64,000 bases of DNA from Planctomycetota bacterium (GTDB lineage Bacteria > Planctomycetota > Planctomycetia > Planctomycetales > Planctomycetaceae). The notes under the pieces are model-generated. The model did not search any database, was not told the origin of the DNA, and was given only the letters and a program-made list of their open reading frames with translations. The DNA lies in assembly GCA_003388505.1 (NCBI GenBank), contig QQVO01000010.1, positions 163,140-227,139 of the forward strand, in the 5' to 3' direction. Every line of letters starts with the position of its first letter. The first letter of the stretch is position 1. The position numbers and the translations under genes were made by a program. Below, piece after piece: positions 8,295-16,484 of this stretch.

Positions 8295-9752
8295 TTTGCG
8301 CTCCCGGATCCAGTCGGTGTGGAAGGTTTCGCCGCGGGGTTTGTCGATGCGTTCGTAGGTGTGGGCGCCGAAGTAGTCGCGTTGGGCCTGGAGGAGATTG
8401 GCGGGGAGGCGGGCCTGGCGGTAGCCGTCGTAGTAAGTGAGGGCCGCACTGAAGGCGGGGACGGGGAGGCCGAGTTCGATCGCCGTGGAGACGACGCGCC
8501 GCCAACTTGGCTGGGCCTTGTCGATGGCGGAGCGGAAGAAGTCGTCGAGGAGGAGGTTTTCGAGGTCGGGGTTGTTGTCGAAAGCGGCCTTGATGTCCTG
8601 CAGGAAGCGGCTGCGAATGATGCATCCGCCGCGCCACAGGAGGGCGATGCTGCCGTTGTCGAGTTTCCAGCCGAATTCCTCGGCGGCTGCGTCAAGCTGG
8701 ACGAAACCTTGCGCGTAGCTGCAGAGCTTGGATGCGTAGAGCGCCTGCCGAACGTCTTCGATGAACTGTGCGCGGTCGCCGTTGAATCTGACTTCCGGCC
8801 CGGAGAGGAGTTCGGCGGCGCGGACGCGGGCGTCCTTTTGTGCGGAGAGGCAGCGGGCGTAGACCGCTTCGGTGATGAGAGTGGTCGGCACGCCGAGGTC
8901 AAGAGCGTGCTGGCTCATCCACTTTCCGGTCCCTTTCTGCTTGGCCGTATCGAGAATCGCGTCCACGAGGTCGCCGTCGCCGATCGAGTCCTTGACGGTG
9001 AAGATGTCGCGGGTGATTTCGATGAGATAGCTTTCGAGTTCGCCCTCGTTCCATTCCGCGAAAACCTCGTGCAAATCGGCGTTGGAGAGTCCGAGAGCCT
9101 GCCTGAGGATGAAGTAGGCCTCGCAGATCAACTGCATGTCGCCGTACTCGATGCCGTTGTGCACCATCTTGACGTAATGGCCCGCCCCGTCTTCGCCGAC
9201 CCAGTCGCAGCAGGGGATGTCGTCGTTCGGGCCGACTTTGGCGGAGATTGACTGGAGGACGTCCTTGACGTGGGGCCAGGCCTCGTTGTGGCCGCCCGGC
9301 ATGATGCTGGGCCCTTTGAGCGCGCCTTCCTCGCCGCCGGAGACGCCGGCGCCGATGAAGAGCAGGCCGGCGTCGCGGAGTTGTTTCGATCGGCGGTTGG
9401 TGTCGCGGAAGTCGGAGTTGCCGCCGTCGATGATGATGTCACCTTCGTCCAGCAGCGGGCGAAGCTGCTCGATGACGGCGTCGACGGGGCCGCCCGCCTT
9501 GACCATGAGCATGACGCGTCGAGGCCGGTCGAGAGCGGCGACGAGTTCTTCGAGCGAATGGCAGCCGTGGATGCGGTCCGCGGTTCCTTCGTGGACCTTG
9601 TCGGCCGGTTCGCCAGCGAGACCTCCGACGAAGTCGTCGGTGACGGTCGCAGTGCGATTGTAGACGGCCACGGAGAAGCCGTGGTTGGCCATGTTGAGCA
9701 CGAGGTTCTGGCCCATGACGGCCAGTCCGATGAGTCCGATGTCGTGGGGCAT
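8286..9752 (-). CDS. gnd: 6-phosphogluconate dehydrogenase (decarboxylating)
   Basis: 488 residues from the ATG at 9752. A GTG at 9833 is in frame, but the conserved NADP-binding start MPHDIGLIGLAVMGQNL begins at 9752. Family function: oxidative decarboxylation of 6-phosphogluconate to ribulose 5-phosphate with reduction of NADP+, in the pentose phosphate pathway in the cytoplasm. Visible marks are the Rossmann GLIGLAVMG (residues 6-14), the substrate-binding GAGVSGGEEGALKGPSIMPGG region, the catalytic Lys in HYVKMVHNGIEYGDM, and the C-terminal YERIDKPRGETFHTDW. The length is normal for the dimeric enzyme. The gene stands between the phosphatase and the Uma2-like gene on the same strand. The stop codon lies within a palindromic repeat. 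Confidence 0.97.
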   Translation of the reverse strand: MPHDIGLIGLAVMGQNLVLNMANHGFSVAVYNRTATVTDDFVGGLAGEPADKVHEGTADRIHGCHSLEELVAALDRPRRVMLMVKAGGPVDAVIEQLRPLLDEGDIIIDGGNSDFRDTNRRSKQLRDAGLLFIGAGVSGGEEGALKGPSIMPGGHNEAWPHVKDVLQSISAKVGPNDDIPCCDWVGEDGAGHYVKMVHNGIEYGDMQLICEAYFILRQALGLSNADLHEVFAEWNEGELESYLIEITRDIFTVKDSIGDGDLVDAILDTAKQKGTGKWMSQHALDLGVPTTLITEAVYARCLSAQKDARVRAAELLSGPEVRFNGDRAQFIEDVRQALYASKLCSYAQGFVQLDAAAEEFGWKLDNGSIALLWRGGCIIRSRFLQDIKAAFDNNPDLENLLLDDFFRSAIDKAQPSWRRVVSTAIELGLPVPAFSAALTYYDGYRQARLPANLLQAQRDYFGAHTYERIDKPRGETFHTDWIRERKPM

Positions 9753-9845
9753 GTGCAGGATCAACGTGAGAAAGTTGGGAGTGTGAACGGTTTTCTGAAA
9801 CGAAACTTCGTGGTTCGTCAAACCTGAATTCACGGCGTGGACGAA

Positions 9846-10700
9846 CTACTCGTTTCCCGCAGCCGTCTCTGCATCTAATCCGAGGTACTTGAGCGTATTT
9901 GGATACAACGCGTGCCAGACGTGGGCGAGATAGGTGTCGCGATCGTATTGGTGTGCGACGATAAAGACGCCCAAGTATTCGTTGTGGTCCCAGGGGTGGC
10001 CTTCGCGGCCGATGGCGAAGAGCAAGTCGCCCGCTTCGCAAGTGACGAAAATTTCCGTTTCCACCAGGTGGTCCGGCACGATCAATTGGACGATGCGGCC
10101 GCCGACCGTCACCTCAACTGAAGCCGCCGGACTCATGCCGAAGCACTCGTGCTTTTCGCGGAGAACATCGACCCAGAGTTTCTCAACGTCGTCAGGCAAG
10201 GCGGATTCCGGTTGTGGAAGGCCGCTGAAGATTCCGGCGGGGGTGATCGCGGACAGGCTCCGCGGCAGCGGCAGTGCCTCGTCTCCACGAAAGTATTCTC
10301 GCGGTTCGTCGCCGGGCCGGTGGATCGTCACCTGCTGCGAATAGAACTCCAGTTCCCAGACCTGCAAGACGCCGACGGCATGACAGGCTCTTACCTTGTC
10401 GGAAGTTTCGCCAATCGTCTCACCGGGACGCGGGATCAACACGACCAACGCAGGCAATTCACTGCCAGCTTGTACCACCGCAATCTCGACCGGGAACAAG
10501 TCTTGCGGCTCATGGCGGACCTGGAAATCTGTTCGCAACTCCGGTCCGCCGTCCTGCTTCAACAGATCGAGCAACCGCTCGACAGCCGCCCGTCTCTGTC
10601 GGTCCGGTCGACGCCGGGGTCTGGTGAAGACGCGGCCCGCGATGAGGGAACACACCCGGCCAGGCTTCTCTGGCAGGGATAGGAACTCGGTGATCGTCAT
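9846..10700 (-). CDS. Uma2-like (DUF820) protein with degenerate nuclease core and extra C-terminal domain
   Basis: 284 residues from the ATG at 10700. Residues about 20-165 have the Uma2/DUF820 layout of a PD-(D/E)xK nuclease fold: the FPVEIAVVQ strand, a LPALVVLIPRPG strand, then the SDKVRACHAVGVLQVWELE helix and VTIHRPGDEPREYFRGDE. The strand that usually carries the catalytic acid (family pattern vEVlSP) reads VVLIPRP, so the enzyme may be inactive. Residues about 175-284 form a second region (VEVTVGGRIVQLIVPDHLVETEIFVT) that is not part of the usual family. Uma2 proteins are often multicopy and of uncertain role. No partner gene is evident nearby. The alternative is a non-nuclease descendant of the fold. 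Confidence 0.65.
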   Translation of the reverse strand: MTITEFLSLPEKPGRVCSLIAGRVFTRPRRRPDRQRRAAVERLLDLLKQDGGPELRTDFQVRHEPQDLFPVEIAVVQAGSELPALVVLIPRPGETIGETSDKVRACHAVGVLQVWELEFYSQQVTIHRPGDEPREYFRGDEALPLPRSLSAITPAGIFSGLPQPESALPDDVEKLWVDVLREKHECFGMSPAASVEVTVGGRIVQLIVPDHLVETEIFVTCEAGDLLFAIGREGHPWDHNEYLGVFIVAHQYDRDTYLAHVWHALYPNTLKYLGLDAETAAGNE

Positions 10701-10837
10701 GCGGCATCTTCCCCAGCACTTCCGGATTCAGCTATGAGCATAAGCGAGTTCGACTGATGCGCAAAGCGGGAGAAAGCCAAGATGTCGCCGGGAATTGCGG
10801 ATTGTGTCGCAGCATGCGATCACGCGGGGGTCGCGAC

Positions 10838-12658
10838 TCACTCCGCACTCACGTCGTAGGCCGTGAGGCGGTTTTGATCGCGGATGTAGAAGCGGCCGTT
10901 GGCGACGGCGGGGTGCGCCCAGGAGGGGCGTCCGGTGGAGGGGATTTCGAAGCGGCCTTTCTCGACATACTCTTCGGGATTGGCCTCGACGAGGGCGACC
11001 TGATTGCGTTCCCCGAGGCAGTAGAGGTGACCGTCGGCGTAGACGAGCGAGCCTTTGCCGGCCGCTCGGTCCTGCCAGGCGATTTCGCCGGTCTCGAAGT
11101 GCATGCAGATCAACGTATTGCTGCCGGTGCCGTATACATAGTCGCCGACTTTCACCATTCCTCCATGATGGTTCTGCAAGGCTTTTTCGAAGTAGAGTTC
11201 CCGGGCCTGCTGCTCGGTCGCTGTTCCGCTGACTTTCACCAATCCGCCACCGGTGCCGTAAGCGCTGGCGGAGAGGATGTAGTCGCCGTCAATCACGGGT
11301 GTGGAGCAGTTGGCGGTGCCGTTGGCCGAGCCGGAATAACTCCAGAGTGCGCGCCCGTCTTCCAGGGAGACGCCGAAGACGCTCTCGCGGGCGAACTGAA
11401 TGACCTGGCGTTCGCCGGCGACGTAGGCGGAGATGGGCGATGAGTAATGCGCGGCCTGGTTGAGTTCGGTGGTCCGCCAAGCGACCTCTCCGGTCGGTTT
11501 GTCGAGGGCGGCGAGCGTGCCATTGTTTCCGCCCGGCGTGACAATCAGGTAGTTGTCGATCACCAACGGTGACTCGGAATACCCCCATCCGGGCCGTCCG
11601 CCGCCGAGGTCGGACGCGAGATTGACGTGCCAGACGGTTTCGCCGGAGTCGGCCTTGAGGCAGGTGACGTCGCCGTTGCCGCCTTCGGTGTAGACGAATT
11701 CGCCGTCGATGGCGGGCGTTCCGCGGGGGCCGTCTCCCTGTCCGTTGCGGTATCCGCCGAAGATGCGGGTCAGGTCGTCCCGGGTGAGGACGCCGTCTCG
11801 GTTGGGGAAGTCCCGCTGCAGATAGGCAGTGAGTTCTTTTAAAGTCAGTTCTCCGTCGCGGCCGGGCTTCTGGTTGGTGAAGAAGTCGGTCAGTTCTTGC
11901 TCGGTGAGTTCGCCATCGCCGCGGCGCTCGCCTTGCGCCCGCTGGTCGATGCGGTTGAAGTCAGCTTCGACGAGGGTGCGGCGGCATTCTTCGCGCGTGA
12001 TGCGGCCGTTTCCATCGGCATCGAGTTGCATGGCGACGGCTGTGCGGTCGGCGGCGAGTCGTTGGACGTCGGCGTCCGGGTCGGGTTGATCGGCGCGTTC
12101 GAAGAACTCGCGGGCGACGGAGGGAGGGACTTCTGGGAAGGAGAGTTGCTGATTGCCGTCGTCGTCGAGTGCGCTGAAGAGAATGTCGGCGCGCCGGCGG
12201 GCGGTCTGTTCGGCATCGTCGCCGGATTCCGATTCATTGGAGAGGTGGCGTCCCAGTTCGAGCGACTCGATCGGGTCGATCAGGCCGTCGGCGTTCTGGT
12301 CGTAGCGGGCGAACTGCTGATCGATGTTTTCCGCCAGCGCGTCTCTGACAGGTTCCGGCTGCACGGCCCAGAGCAGCGATCCATCTTCTTCGTTGAAGCA
12401 GATGATGTGCTCGACGCCGTCGAGGTCGCCCTGCGTGATGACGCGACCGTCCTTGACGACGACCGACGAATAGCCGACGCCGGCGTTTTCGACATGCCAG
12501 GCGATGGACGGCCCGCCTGCGGGCCATTCGGACAGGAGTCCGGTTTCGGTGGAGCGTGCGTCGCGGTTGGGGCCGCGCCACTGGGGCCAGTCATCGGCAG
12601 AGGCGGAACTCGCGACGAACAGGACGGTGAGTCCATAGAGACAGGCGAATCGGGACAC
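10838..12658 (-). CDS. Exported PQQ-type beta-propeller protein with inserted EF-hands
   Basis: 606 residues with a GTG start at 12658 and GAGGAG 8 bases upstream. Residues 1-21 are a signal peptide; WPQWRGPNRDA (24-34) is the usual opening of planctomycete outer-membrane-assembly-like propellers. After one propeller blade come calcium-binding EF-hand loops at about 120-131 (DQNADGLIDPIE), 165-176 and 213-224 (DADGNGRITREE), plus two degenerate loops. The propeller resumes from about residue 310 to the end with repeated GxVxWxxxL and GxxYxxxG patterns. It presumably acts in the periplasm; binding of PQQ itself is not shown. No gene for a redox partner is adjacent. The EF-hand insertion suggests that calcium shapes or controls the propeller, which is inference. 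Confidence 0.88.
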   Translation of the reverse strand: MSRFACLYGLTVLFVASSASADDWPQWRGPNRDARSTETGLLSEWPAGGPSIAWHVENAGVGYSSVVVKDGRVITQGDLDGVEHIICFNEEDGSLLWAVQPEPVRDALAENIDQQFARYDQNADGLIDPIESLELGRHLSNESESGDDAEQTARRRADILFSALDDDGNQQLSFPEVPPSVAREFFERADQPDPDADVQRLAADRTAVAMQLDADGNGRITREECRRTLVEADFNRIDQRAQGERRGDGELTEQELTDFFTNQKPGRDGELTLKELTAYLQRDFPNRDGVLTRDDLTRIFGGYRNGQGDGPRGTPAIDGEFVYTEGGNGDVTCLKADSGETVWHVNLASDLGGGRPGWGYSESPLVIDNYLIVTPGGNNGTLAALDKPTGEVAWRTTELNQAAHYSSPISAYVAGERQVIQFARESVFGVSLEDGRALWSYSGSANGTANCSTPVIDGDYILSASAYGTGGGLVKVSGTATEQQARELYFEKALQNHHGGMVKVGDYVYGTGSNTLICMHFETGEIAWQDRAAGKGSLVYADGHLYCLGERNQVALVEANPEEYVEKGRFEIPSTGRPSWAHPAVANGRFYIRDQNRLTAYDVSAE

Positions 12659-13030
12659 GGGGAGGCTCCTCGGTGGGAGGGATTGGGGCGGGGACTCCTG
12701 GAGGCATGCAGGCCGTTTCCGACCTGTGTGGCTGAAGGAGCATCTTAGCAGCCGGCCCTGAGGATCGCGACAACTTGGGCAGCGCAGACATCGGGACTTG
12801 GAGCGACGGATTCCGTTGTCGTGGACAGGGCACTGTCACGCGGGACAGGTTTTCAGCGCTGTCGTGCATGCTCAACCTGTAGTCAGACGGTCTCCGATCA
12901 ACTCATTGGTTGAGAGAATCGAATGGGACGCGGATGGGCACTGATGAAACGGATTCGCACTGATTGCCTTCTTGCGTGGTCGTGTCGCTCACTTGTGGAT
13001 CGATGCGGTCTCTGCGCTTCCGCCTCTTGC

Positions 13031-13116
13031 CCTGACAGGCTGTGCCGACGAGTTGGCTGGACAGCAAATCCACACGAAGCCCTGCGGGATTCACACTTTC
13101 GTGAGAACCGCTCACC
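13031..13116 (+). repeat. Mosaic repeat, copy 1 (partner at 56405-56492)
   Basis: Shares with 56405-56492 the landmarks CCTGACAGG, ACGAGTTGGCTGGA and CCCTGCGGG in the same order and spacing; the full segments are roughly 70 % alike by eye. Neither copy encodes a plausible protein. Confidence 0.65.
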
Positions 13117-13246
13117 CTGAAAACTCTGTGTTGACGAACGATGCACTGTTAAAGTCGCGCCGATCCGCCCAATCCGGGTCACTCACGGTAAGAATCTTCG
13201 CGTGGTGCGCAAGTTTCGCGTGCAGCATACTCCACGTCGTGGACAT

Positions 13247-13277
13247 CCGACTCGGCGGAGCGAGTCGGCTACATTGG
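13247..13277 (+). repeat. Palindromic repeat with CTACATTGG, copy 2
   Basis: CCGACTCGGCGGAGCGAGTCGG followed by CTACATTGG, matching the units at 8266 and 16427. It lies 107 bases beyond the 3' end of the enolase-superfamily gene on the minus strand. Confidence 0.8.
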
Positions 13278-13383
13278 TTGCGGCCGGAGGCCGCGCTGGG
13301 GAAATCCGTGTTCTCTTCGAGTTTTCCGTCGGCCCAGTTCTTCGGGGTCGGCCCCCGACGAATTGTGTGTCATGGGCAGGGTT

Positions 13384-14505
13384 TCACCGTGACTCCGCGA
13401 CGAGGGTCGAGTTGACGAAGTCTTCGTTAAGGGTGACGCCGAGGCCGGGGCCGTCGGGGGGGGAGATCCAGCCGTCTGTGGCCTGGACTTTTTCGACGGT
13501 CAGTTCATGGCGGAGGGGGGAGTCTTCGACGCAGTCTTCGAAGAGGAATGCGTCGCGGCAGGTGCTGAGCCAGTGGATGCTGGCAGCCACCGTGAGGGGG
13601 CTGGTGTAGCAGTGGTTGCAGAGCCTCGCGCCGATTTCTTCGACGCGGGAGCGGATGTAGGCGGCGTCGGTGAATCCGCAACGGGAGAGATCGACCTGGT
13701 AGATGTCGAGAGCGTGCCGGTCGATGAAAGGTCGGAATGACTCTCGGCCGCATTCTCCTTCACCGGCGGCGATCGGCACGGGCGAGCGGTCGCGGAGCCA
13801 GGAGTAGCCGTCGACGTCGTCTTCGCGGAGCGGTTCCTCCAGCCAGCCGATGCCAAAGTCGGCGAAGGAGTTGGCGCGGCGGAGCGCGGTCCTGGCATCC
13901 CAGACGCAGCCGGCGTCGATGAGGAGGTCGGCGTCACCGCCCAGTCCCTCGCGGGCGCCGCGAACGAGATCGAGATCGACTGCTTCACTTTCGCCCATCG
14001 GCTCCCAGCCGAATTTGACGGCGCGGTAGCCGGCATCGATCCACCGTCGGCCGATCTCGCTTGTTTCGCTTCCGTCGCGACCGAAGAGGATCGATGCGTA
14101 GGCTTTGATCTTTTTGTGCCGGCTGCCGCCGAGCAGGCGGTGGATCGGCTCGCCAAAGTGCTTGCCCTTGAGGTCCCAGAGAGCCATGTCGATGGCTGAC
14201 ATCGCCGTGATGGTGACGCTCGTGCGGCCGAAATACATGGTGCGGCGGAGCATCTTCTGCCAGAGACGCTCGTGTTCGAGCGGGTTCTCTCCGACGAGGA
14301 TCTCTCGCAGGCCGCAGGCGATGTTATGGCTGAAGGGGGCGTCGATGATCGCCTTGACGACCTCGGGGGAGGAGTCGGCTTCGCCGATCCCTTCGAGGCC
14401 GGTGTCGGTGCGAATGCGGACGAGGACGGAGTCCTGGCTGCTGGCTGTTTTGGCTTCGATGCTCTCGATGCGGAGGATCTGGCAGATGACTTCGGTGATT
14501 TTCAT
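13384..14505 (-). CDS. Enolase-superfamily enzyme (mandelate racemase/muconate lactonizing type)
   Basis: 373 residues from the ATG at 14505; the longer frame upstream is a shadow of the oxygenase gene. The family abstracts a proton next to a carboxylate using Mg2+, and members are acid-sugar dehydratases, racemases or epimerases. Metal ligands are visible as Asp197 (LLIDAG), Glu223 (WLEEP) and Glu249 (AAGEGE). A His/Asp dyad fits His298 (NHCYTSP) with Asp272 (YQVDLS). The usual KxK pair reads Lys164-Phe-Gly166, so the second Lys is missing and only one face has the standard base. Substrate cannot be deduced. It lies 83 bases downstream of a 2-oxoglutarate oxygenase gene on the same strand, probably co-transcribed. 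Confidence 0.88.
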   Translation of the reverse strand: MKITEVICQILRIESIEAKTASSQDSVLVRIRTDTGLEGIGEADSSPEVVKAIIDAPFSHNIACGLREILVGENPLEHERLWQKMLRRTMYFGRTSVTITAMSAIDMALWDLKGKHFGEPIHRLLGGSRHKKIKAYASILFGRDGSETSEIGRRWIDAGYRAVKFGWEPMGESEAVDLDLVRGAREGLGGDADLLIDAGCVWDARTALRRANSFADFGIGWLEEPLREDDVDGYSWLRDRSPVPIAAGEGECGRESFRPFIDRHALDIYQVDLSRCGFTDAAYIRSRVEEIGARLCNHCYTSPLTVAASIHWLSTCRDAFLFEDCVEDSPLRHELTVEKVQATDGWISPPDGPGLGVTLNEDFVNSTLVAESR

Positions 14506-14588
14506 GGGCGGTTGTTGGGCGGTGAGATGGCGTGGACGGGGGACCCGCCGGTCGCAGCCGGCGGGCGTTGGGCGTTGGGCGTTCGGGG

Positions 14589-15512
14589 TTATGACCAGAC
14601 GAAGATTTCGTCGCGGTCGGTCGAGTATCCAACGAAGGTTGCGAGGACGATGCGGGGGTCGTCGCCGTCGACGCCGGGGACTTCGTGGATGCAGCGGGTG
14701 TTGAAGAAGTACATGTCGCCCGGCTCGAGGCAGACTTCGACGCTGTCGATGTGGTGTTCTTCGGCGTAGTCGTAAAAAGTACCGGCTTTGAGGTGTGGAT
14801 CGACCTCTTCGTTCCAGAGGCAATGATGGAGTCGGCACTGGGCCGTCCGCGATCCCTGGCGGGAGTTCTGGAGGACGAGGACGCCGGCGAACTGATGTTC
14901 GAAGTCGTGGACGGCGTAGTTGTCCCGCTTTTCTCGGAGGCGGACGGAGTCGAAGTGCGGTTTGTAGGTGTAGCCGCCGTAATGGGCGCGGATGATGGCC
15001 GAGCCGTAGAGTCGTCCGTCCGGCTCGCGGGCGGTGACGACCTGTTTGTTGACTGAGAGGCGCTGCAGAGCGTCGTACATGAGTTTGATCGGGTCGTCGC
15101 CACCGGCGAAGAGTTCGCTGAACAGCCGGTTTGACTCGGCGCTGTGCGTCAGGAAATCCTCCTTGTCGGACCCTCGATATCCGAGGCTGGTACCGATGTC
15201 GATGCGTGTGCGACCGGTGGCCGTCTTGGCCTGCCAGGCGTAGATGGGTTCCGATTTGCTGCCTTCGCGGTAGTAGCCTTCGGGAATCGCTGCCTGCTGG
15301 AACTTTTCGGGGACGGGTTGGTGGGGATCGTAGAGGTGTTCCTCTCGAACCAGTTTCTCGACCAGAGCGCGGCACTTGTCCTCCGGCCAGGCTTGACGCA
15401 GGACGATCGCCGGAACGGATGCGGCTGCGAGTTCTTCCAGCGGGTACTTGAAACGATCGAGTGCCGCATTGATGTCCGGTTCAACGAGAGTCCAATCGGT
15501 CACTTCGGGCAC
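14589..15512 (-). CDS. 2-oxoglutarate/Fe(II)-dependent oxygenase
   Basis: 307 residues with a GTG start at 15512 and GGAG about 9 bases upstream. The jelly-roll iron site is visible as His186-x-Asp188 (YKPHFDSV) and His276 (TRCIHEVPG), with Arg287 (DPRIVLATF) as the probable 2-oxoglutarate carboxylate ligand. The family couples 2-oxoglutarate decarboxylation to hydroxylation or a related oxidation. There is no signal peptide, so it acts in the cytoplasm. Its substrate is unknown; the length and HxD spacing are in the range of hydroxylases for amino acids, small molecules or lipids. The enolase-superfamily gene follows on the same strand, so the two probably act on one pathway. Confidence 0.83.
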   Translation of the reverse strand: MPEVTDWTLVEPDINAALDRFKYPLEELAAASVPAIVLRQAWPEDKCRALVEKLVREEHLYDPHQPVPEKFQQAAIPEGYYREGSKSEPIYAWQAKTATGRTRIDIGTSLGYRGSDKEDFLTHSAESNRLFSELFAGGDDPIKLMYDALQRLSVNKQVVTAREPDGRLYGSAIIRAHYGGYTYKPHFDSVRLREKRDNYAVHDFEHQFAGVLVLQNSRQGSRTAQCRLHHCLWNEEVDPHLKAGTFYDYAEEHHIDSVEVCLEPGDMYFFNTRCIHEVPGVDGDDPRIVLATFVGYSTDRDEIFVWS

Positions 15513-15656
15513 GGGGCATCACTCCAGGTTCACAGTCTCGTAGTTCGCATTGCGACGCGTCAGTATACTCGACACCGTCGCCACGGCGCTGTGACGGCAG
15601 TTTGGTCGGTCGAGTTGCAACTTGGCAAGGAGCCGCGACCGCCAGGGAGAGTGTTT

Positions 15657-15680
15657 CGCACGCTGGCAGCGTGCTCTACG
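15657..15680 (-). repeat. Palindromic repeat GCACGCTGCCAGCGTGC, copy 1 (inverted)
   Basis: Stem GCACGCT/AGCGTGC with loop GGC, followed by TCTACGG. Its reverse complement matches 61513-61536 including the flanking CGTAG. It lies just upstream of nadD. Confidence 0.65.
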
Positions 15681-15695
15681 GGGACGAGTGACTTG

Positions 15696-16310
15696 ATGCG
15701 GTTGGGAATCTACGGTGGAACGTTCGATCCGGTGCACTACGGGCATCTAATCCTGGCCGAGCAATGCCGGGAACAGTGTGCACTGGACGAAGTGTGGTTC
15801 ATCCCGGCGGCGGTCCCTCCCCACAAGATCGGCGACCAGATCTCATCGGGAGAGACTCGATGCGAGATGCTCGAACTGGCGATCGCGGGGTATCCCGAGT
15901 TCCAGGTGAGCCGGATGGAACTTGAGCGCGACGGGCCGAGTTACACGGTCGATACGCTCTCGGCGTTGCAGAGCGAGGATCCGACGCGCGAGTTGTTTCT
16001 GCTGATCGGGGCCGATTCGGTGGCTGACTTTCCGACGTGGCGGGAGCCGTCGCGGATCGCGGATTTGGCGCGGCTGGTCGTCGTCAATCGCGGCGATGAT
16101 GCGCCTGATTTGTCAGCGGTCGAGTCGGCGTTGGGAGCGGATGTCGTCGAGCGAATCGACGAGGTGGTCATGCCGGGGGTTGATCTCTCGGCGACGGACC
16201 TTCGGGGCCGCGTTGCCGAAGGCAGGTCGATCCGATACATGACGCCCCGGGCGGTTGAGGTGTATGTCGCGGAGCACGGGCTCTACGCGGCGGTGGCCGG
16301 GGAATCATGA
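15696..16310 (+). CDS. nadD: Nicotinate-nucleotide adenylyltransferase
   Basis: 204 residues from the ATG at 15696; the frame is open upstream but conserved sequence begins here. The enzyme joins ATP and nicotinate mononucleotide to form deamido-NAD in NAD synthesis. Visible marks are the nucleotidyltransferase motif GGTFDPVHYGH (residues 7-17, His14 and His17), PAAVPPHK, the LIGADSVADFPTW region and the C-terminal SATDLRGRVAEGRSIRYMTP, the family's version of the ISSTxIR motif. The length is normal. It converges on the ferredoxin gene at 16485. It has no obvious operon partner here. Confidence 0.95.
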   Translation: MRLGIYGGTFDPVHYGHLILAEQCREQCALDEVWFIPAAVPPHKIGDQISSGETRCEMLELAIAGYPEFQVSRMELERDGPSYTVDTLSALQSEDPTRELFLLIGADSVADFPTWREPSRIADLARLVVVNRGDDAPDLSAVESALGADVVERIDEVVMPGVDLSATDLRGRVAEGRSIRYMTPRAVEVYVAEHGLYAAVAGES

Positions 16311-16426
16311 GCGTCCCGCCGGTTGCGACCGGCGGGCATTGAGGGCTGTGATTCGCGTATTCATTTTCTCGTTGATGGCGCGATTGCTCTCGTGGGTGTT
16401 GGGCAGTTGCGCGGCGCGTTTAGCGA

Positions 16427-16456
16427 CCGACTCGCGGAGCGAGTCGGCTACATTGG
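16427..16456 (+). repeat. Palindromic repeat with CTACATTGG, copy 3
   Basis: CCGACTCGCGGAGCGAGTCGG at 16427-16447, then CTACATTGG. It lies between the convergent nadD and ferredoxin genes, 28 bases beyond the ferredoxin stop. Same orientation relative to the minus-strand gene as copies 1 and 2. Confidence 0.8.
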
Positions 16457-16484
16457 GCGGAAGGAGTGCGAAACGCGAGCGCGC

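Larger units (their letters stand above)
12659..13383. repeat. 725-base intergenic region built of repeat fragments
   Basis: I see no gene. The region contains several mosaic elements: the CACTGATG phrase occurs twice about 19 bases apart near 12938-12965; an 86-base segment at 13031-13116 resembles 56405-56492; a palindrome with CTACATTGG lies at 13247-13277; and the TGTGTGTCATGGGCAGGG motif lies at 13364-13381. It looks like a landing site for small interspersed elements between two minus-strand genes. Confidence 0.7.
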
